Shown: positions 59,989-64,000 of the stretch, piece by piece | How the letters are laid out: every line of letters begins with the position of its first letter | Numbering within the stretch: the stretch's first letter is position 1 | Origin: Solen grandis | Lineage: Eukaryota; Mollusca; Bivalvia; Adapedonta; Solenidae | Assembly (NCBI GenBank): GCA_021229015.1 | Contig: CM037783.1 | Coordinates: forward strand, 4,659,324 to 4,723,323 | DNA: 64,000 nt | Reading direction: 5' to 3' | Translations under genes and position numbers: made by a program | Notes under the pieces: model-generated | Databases searched by the model: none | What the model saw: the letters and a program-made list of their open reading frames with translations, nothing else | Told to the model about the DNA's origin: nothing

Positions 59989-60113
59989 GAAGGCGGCTGC
60001 TGTGATAGACTCCGACTCTGACCTGGATGAATCAAGTGAGGTCCCAAACAACAAGTCCAGTGACGCTGACGATGAATGGCTGAGGATAACACCTCCCAAA
60101 CCTGCCAGCAACA
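59989..60113 (+). CDS. TOP2: DNA topoisomerase II tail cassette, exon 2, unit 1
   Basis: A 125-nt exon, phase 2 in, phase 1 out: P-KAAAVIDSDSDLDESSEVP, then NNKSSDADDEWLRITPPKPA and SN. Acceptor ATTTTACAG ends at 59988; donor GTATGT at 60114. Together with the 133-nt exon it makes a 258-nt module that is phase 1 at both sides, so it can be skipped, included once or included repeatedly without frameshift. Without splicing, the frame runs to 60190 and stops. Confidence 0.88.
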
Positions 60114-61556
60114 GTATGTACAGTCCTTGGGCCTTTTCACAAAATTTCATACTATTTTTTTCTTCTTTTTTTGAACATGCATGGGTTTAAATCACTTGCC
60201 CTCCCTTGCACTTTCCAAATTTAAGATGAAAACATCAGACTCTTTAATCACAAAAAGTTATGTTTGAGAGAGAAAAGAGTCTTTTTCTTTTTAATTGCTG
60301 GAAAGATTGTATTTTGTTACTGATTGTCTGTCTGTTGGTCTGTTAGCACAAATTTTATGCATGCACTGCAGATATTTTGAAAGATTTCTAATGAGACATC
60401 TTAGATATGATCACTTTGAGGTTTCATGCCTGTCACATTTGTTACATCCCTGCTTCATAGAGTGGGTGCTGTATAGGAGTCCTATCCTACCCTCACATTA
60501 CATGAAGACAAGTAGGGATGCTGGGATATTAATCACCTTTAGTGATAGCTCTCGTTGGCCCTTGAATTTAGACAAAATCCATTATACTGTATTACATTGT
60601 ATATGGAATTGGTGCAAGCGACTCCTTCAATAGCTTGAAGGAATTTCAGTGGAAGCTCACAAATTTCTAGTAACAAATTGATTGAGTATAAATTAAGTAT
60701 TACATATGGATTTGAAAATACATGTAGTTTTTATGCGCCGCCAGAGGCGGTTGTATATTGGCGTTATCTTCTCCGTCTGTTTGTCCGTTCATCCGTACGT
60801 CCATATCTTGTGAACGCAACTCCTCCTACGTTTCTGAATGAATCTTTTCAGAACTTGTTCAATGTCATTACTATAATGGGTAAATATGCATGAAGTGGCG
60901 ATTTTACGGTTCATTAATTTTTGAAAGATTTTTGTCCCTTGAAACTTAGTCTCTGTAGTTGATTGATATTTCAGCCTTGTGAATGCAATTCCTTGTATGT
61001 TTCTGACCTAATCTTTTCAAAACTTGGGCAATGTCATTACTATACTGGGTAGATATGCACAAAGCAGGGGCTTTGATGTTCATCAATATTTGCAATAGTT
61101 ATGTCTTTCTAAAATGGTCTCTTGAAAACACAACTCAAGTTTCTAAACAGGTAAAAGTGCATAAAGCAAGGATTTTCTGGTACAGTGATTTTTGCAAGAG
61201 TTATGCGGAGAAAGAAAAAGGGATTCATATTGATACTTCTATTTGACCTACTAATATAGCCTTTTTAGGGTTCTATCTCTGTTCAGCTAAATTAATAGGT
61301 TTCACAGACTTCATTATGAGCTTATGCTTACAGAAATGTTAAAAGCAATAATTAAAAGGACCCTCTTGGTCTTTATATTTTGTGGCAGTGTATATTGTGT
61401 CAGCACTGGCACTCTTGTTGTTATATTGATTTAGTAACTATGTTAATATGCAGTCAGTCTGTACCCTTGTATTTGGTCTTTATTTTGATTTTGTTTTGTA
61501 TTTTCCTTAATTTGATACATTTCATATTGAAATTAGAATAAAAAAAAGATTAGTTT
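60114..61556 (+). other. Intronic sequence downstream of cassette 1
   Basis: Repeat-derived. At 60735-61240 lies a GCCGCCAGAGGCGG-headed element with a CCGTCTGTTTGTCCGTTC stretch and two related units (CTTGTGAACGCAACTCC.. at 60811; CTTGTGAATGCAATTCC.. at 60975). No exon or terminal exon recognised. The ORFs at 60295, 60678 and 61031 are chance frames duplicated with the unit. Confidence 0.7.
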
Positions 61557-61841
61557 AGCAGTTTTCTTTTTTCGAATCTAGGCAAATTATGCAGCTTGTG
61601 ATAGCTTAAGATGACATCATATACCACGTAGTATGGCCACACTGGTTTGTGAATGTCGAAATGTTTGTTTCACTGAGTTCCATGAGAAGAATTTCCTGTG
61701 TACTAATTTGACATATGACTGAATTTTCTTTTGACAGTTTTTGTTTTTGTGTCACCTTCTGTAAGCGACACAGGGTCATTTTGGCCCTCTTTGCAAAAGC
61801 TTTGAAGAAAAAACATGATTTTTACTTTGTTATGATTACAG

Positions 61842-61974
61842 TGGCAGCCAATGTCAATTACAAGCTGGACGATGATATGGAGGCCAAATCTGATGAAGAA
61901 ATATCATCTGACCCAGAATCCTTCAAGATGTCTGACGATGACTCTGACTTTCGTTCCTCCAAATCTCCTTCACC
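61842..61974 (+). CDS. TOP2: DNA topoisomerase II tail cassette, exon 1, unit 2
   Basis: Counterpart of 59368-59500 with the same splice sites (GATTACAG, GTAAGT) and phases. Five substitutions, all changing the residue: T to M at the split first codon (with carried A), K to N, L to S, P to S and A to S, giving AANVNYKLDDDME, ISSDPESFK and SKSPSP. The changes add three serines to an already Ser/Asp-rich tail. No stop or splice-site damage, so it remains usable as an exon. Confidence 0.85.
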
Positions 61975-62462
61975 GTAAGTCATCCTCAGACACCTTTTGT
62001 TTCCAGTGCCTGTTCTAAAATCCTTGAGTACAGTTCCAGGCTTATCCTTAAGTGACTGTTCAAATTTGAATTTAAGACTGAGCTTTGGGCCTGAGAATGA
62101 TAGTTGAGGTTTTTTTGCAGATATGAGAGAGAGAGAAATCTCACTCATCCCACCAGAGTAATACATTATTTCTTATACATGTTCCCAAGCATAACTGAAT
62201 ATGAAATTTGCCTTAGCTGAGAGTGTGCTTTTAATAAATTTCAACTATTAAGTTGAACATGGTATTGATACATAAGTCTGAAGTTGAGTTTCAGTACAAG
62301 TACGATTAGTACAAGTATGATTATCTTCAAGGACTTGGGGATAAGAATGGGTGTTTTTGGAGTGTTTGTTGATATGGGAAGGTTTACATCTCATTTAAGA
62401 GTGAAATGGTCTATAATATGATACCTGTACACCATTAAAGTAAAGTGTGATACATTTTACAG

Positions 62463-62587
62463 GAAGGCGGCTGCTGTGATAGACTCCGACTCTGACCTGG
62501 ATGAATCAAGTGAGGTCCCAAACAACAAGTCCAGTGACGCTGACGATGAATGGCTGAGGATAACACCTCCCAAACCTGCCAGCAACA
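62463..62587 (+). CDS. TOP2: DNA topoisomerase II tail cassette, exon 2, unit 2
   Basis: Identical, by eye, to 59989-60113 including splice sites (TTTTACAG before, GTATGT after). Phase 2 in, phase 1 out. Its phase-1 exit fits cassette re-entry or a basic terminal exon like that at 58394. No such terminal exon is seen between here and the window end. Confidence 0.85.
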
Positions 62588-64000
62588 GTATGTACAGTCC
62601 TTGGGCCTTTTCACAAAATTTCATACTATTTTTTTCTTCTTTTTTTGAACATGCATGGGTTTAAATCACTTGCCCTCCCTTGCACTTTCCAAATTTAAGA
62701 TGAAAACATCAGACTCTTTAATCACAAAAAGTTATGTTTGAGAGAGAAAAGAGTCTTTTTCTTTTTAATTGCTGGAAAGATTGTATTTTGTTACTGATTG
62801 TCTGTCTGTTGGTCTGTTAGCACAAATTTTATGCATGCACTGCAGATATTTTGAAAGATTTCTAATGAGACATCTTAGATATGATCACTTTGAGGTTTCA
62901 TGCCTGTCACATTTGTTACATCCCTGCTTCATAGAGTGGGTGCTGTATAGGAGTCCTATCCTACCCTCACATTACATGAAGACAAGTAGGGATGCTGGGA
63001 TATTAATCACCTTTAGTGATAGCTCTCGTTGGCCCTTGAATTTAGACAAAATCCATTATACTGTATTACATTGTATATGGAATTGGTGCAAGCGACTCCT
63101 TCAATAGCTTGAAGGAATTTCAGTGGAAGCTCACAAATTTCTAGTAACAAATTGATTGAGTATAAATTAAGTATTACATATGGATTTGAAAATACATGTA
63201 GTTTTTATGCGCCGCCAGAGGCGGTTGTATATTGGCGTTATCTTCTCCGTCTGTTTGTCCGTTCATCCGTACGTCCATATCTTGTGAACGCAACTCCTCC
63301 TACGTTTCTGAATGAATCTTTTCAGAACTTGTTCAATGTCATTACTATAATGGGTAAATATGCATGAAGTGGCGATTTTACGGTTCATTAATTTTTGAAA
63401 GATTTTTGTCCCTTGAAACTTAGTCTCTGTAGTTGATTGATATTTCAGCCTTGTGAATGCAATTCCTTGTATGTTTCTGACCTAATCTTTTCAAAACTTG
63501 GGCAATGTCATTACTATACTGGGTAGATATGCACAAAGCAGGGGCTTTGATGTTCATCAATATTTGCAATAGTTATGTCTTTCTAAAATGGTCTCTTGAA
63601 AACACAACTCAAGTTTCTAAACAGGTAAAAGTGCATAAAGCAAGGATTTTCTGGTACAGTGATTTTTGCAAGAGTTATGCGGAGAAAGAAAAAGGGATTC
63701 ATATTGATACTTCTATTTGACCTACTAATATAGCCTTTTTAGGGTTCTATCTCTGTTCAGCTAAATTAATAGGTTTCACAGACTTCATTATGAGCTTATG
63801 CTTACAGAAATGTTAAAAGCAATAATTAAAAGGACCCTCTTGGTCTTTATATTTTGTGGCAGTGTATATTGTGGCAGCACTGGCACTCTTGTTGTTATAT
63901 TGATTTAGTAACTATGTTAATATGCAGTCAGTCTGTACCCTTGTATTTGGTCTTTATTTTGATTTTGTTTTGTATTTTCCTTAATTTGATACATTTCATA
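62588..64000 (+). other. Intronic sequence downstream of cassette 2
   Basis: Essentially the same as 60114-61526 (one difference seen, GTGTCAGCAC versus GTGGCAGCAC). No exon recognised. Confidence 0.7.

Larger units (their letters stand above)
59083..61556 (+). repeat. TOP2 tail duplication unit 1 (2,474 bp)
   Basis: Every landmark here recurs exactly 2,474 bp later (for example the exon starts 59368/61842 and 59989/62463) with no indel noticed. Identity begins at AGCAGTTTTC (59083, matching 61557) inside a dispersed repeat. The unit holds two TOP2 tail exons, their intron and 1.4 kb of downstream repeat sequence, including a GCCGCCAGAGGCGG-headed element at 60735. Confidence 0.96.
61557..64000 (+). 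repeat. TOP2 tail duplication unit 2 (cut by window end)
   Basis: Second copy of 59083-61556, lacking only the last 30 bp because the window ends. By eye about 17 substitutions separate the two, 16 of them before 62370 and only one after. Whether a third unit follows cannot be seen. Confidence 0.96.

Noticed and set aside
60295..61246. ORFs of 112, 71 and 71 codons repeated identically in unit 2
   Set aside because: Identity comes from the young segmental duplication; they lie in repeat-derived intron sequence and have no recognisable domain.

Overview
The window reads as nuclear DNA of an AT-rich animal genome, most likely a bivalve mollusc. It has spliced metazoan genes with GT-AG introns, no bacterial-style gene density, many tRNA-headed SINEs, MITEs and microsatellites, and the head-plus-tandem-unit repeats (CCGTCCGT-rich heads, AGCTCACCTGAGC termini) that I associate with lophotrochozoan genomes. 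Species is not assignable by eye. Two 100-N assembly gaps (38101-38200 and 49612-49711) divide the scaffold.

Left end (about 3.2-7.5 kb, minus strand): two exons encode most of the N-terminal PAS (eag) domain of an ether-a-go-go (Kv10, KCNH1/5-type) voltage-gated potassium channel. The exons join in phase across a 3.8-kb intron. The start-codon exon should lie at higher coordinates and the channel core at lower coordinates; I recognised neither in the window.

Middle (about 7.5-54 kb): I recognise no cellular gene with confidence. The space is filled with repeats: several SINE families (two copies with perfect target-site duplications), two families of TTAA-flanked MITE, a TA-flanked pogo/Tigger-like MITE carrying a 32-bp minisatellite, a MITE family with CGAATTCCACCA ends, a 70-bp minisatellite field, a 3' fragment of a non-LTR retrotransposon, several long hairpins and a few orphan ORFs.

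Right end (54.1-64 kb, plus strand): exons encode the C-terminal tail of DNA topoisomerase II, starting at the last conserved core block. An apparent terminal exon at 58394-58470 is followed by two more TOP2-type tail exons. These sit inside a 2,474-bp unit that is tandemly repeated to the window edge. Exon phases show that each two-exon cassette (258 nt, 86 codons) enters and leaves in phase 1, so any number of cassettes can be spliced in without breaking frame. The preceding exon appears to use a GC-AG donor. Divergence between the two units is concentrated in the first third; the five changes in the first cassette exon are all amino-acid changing, while the second exon is identical. This variable acidic tail module, and the odd position of the terminal exon, is the most interesting structure in the window. 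It could be real alternative C-termini or an assembly scramble.

The two genes are divergently arranged with their 5' ends facing each other, so the 5' exon of the channel and about two thirds of TOP2 should lie between them. I could not see them, which makes the gap at 49612 a suspect join. All coordinates, counts and repeat comparisons were made by eye.
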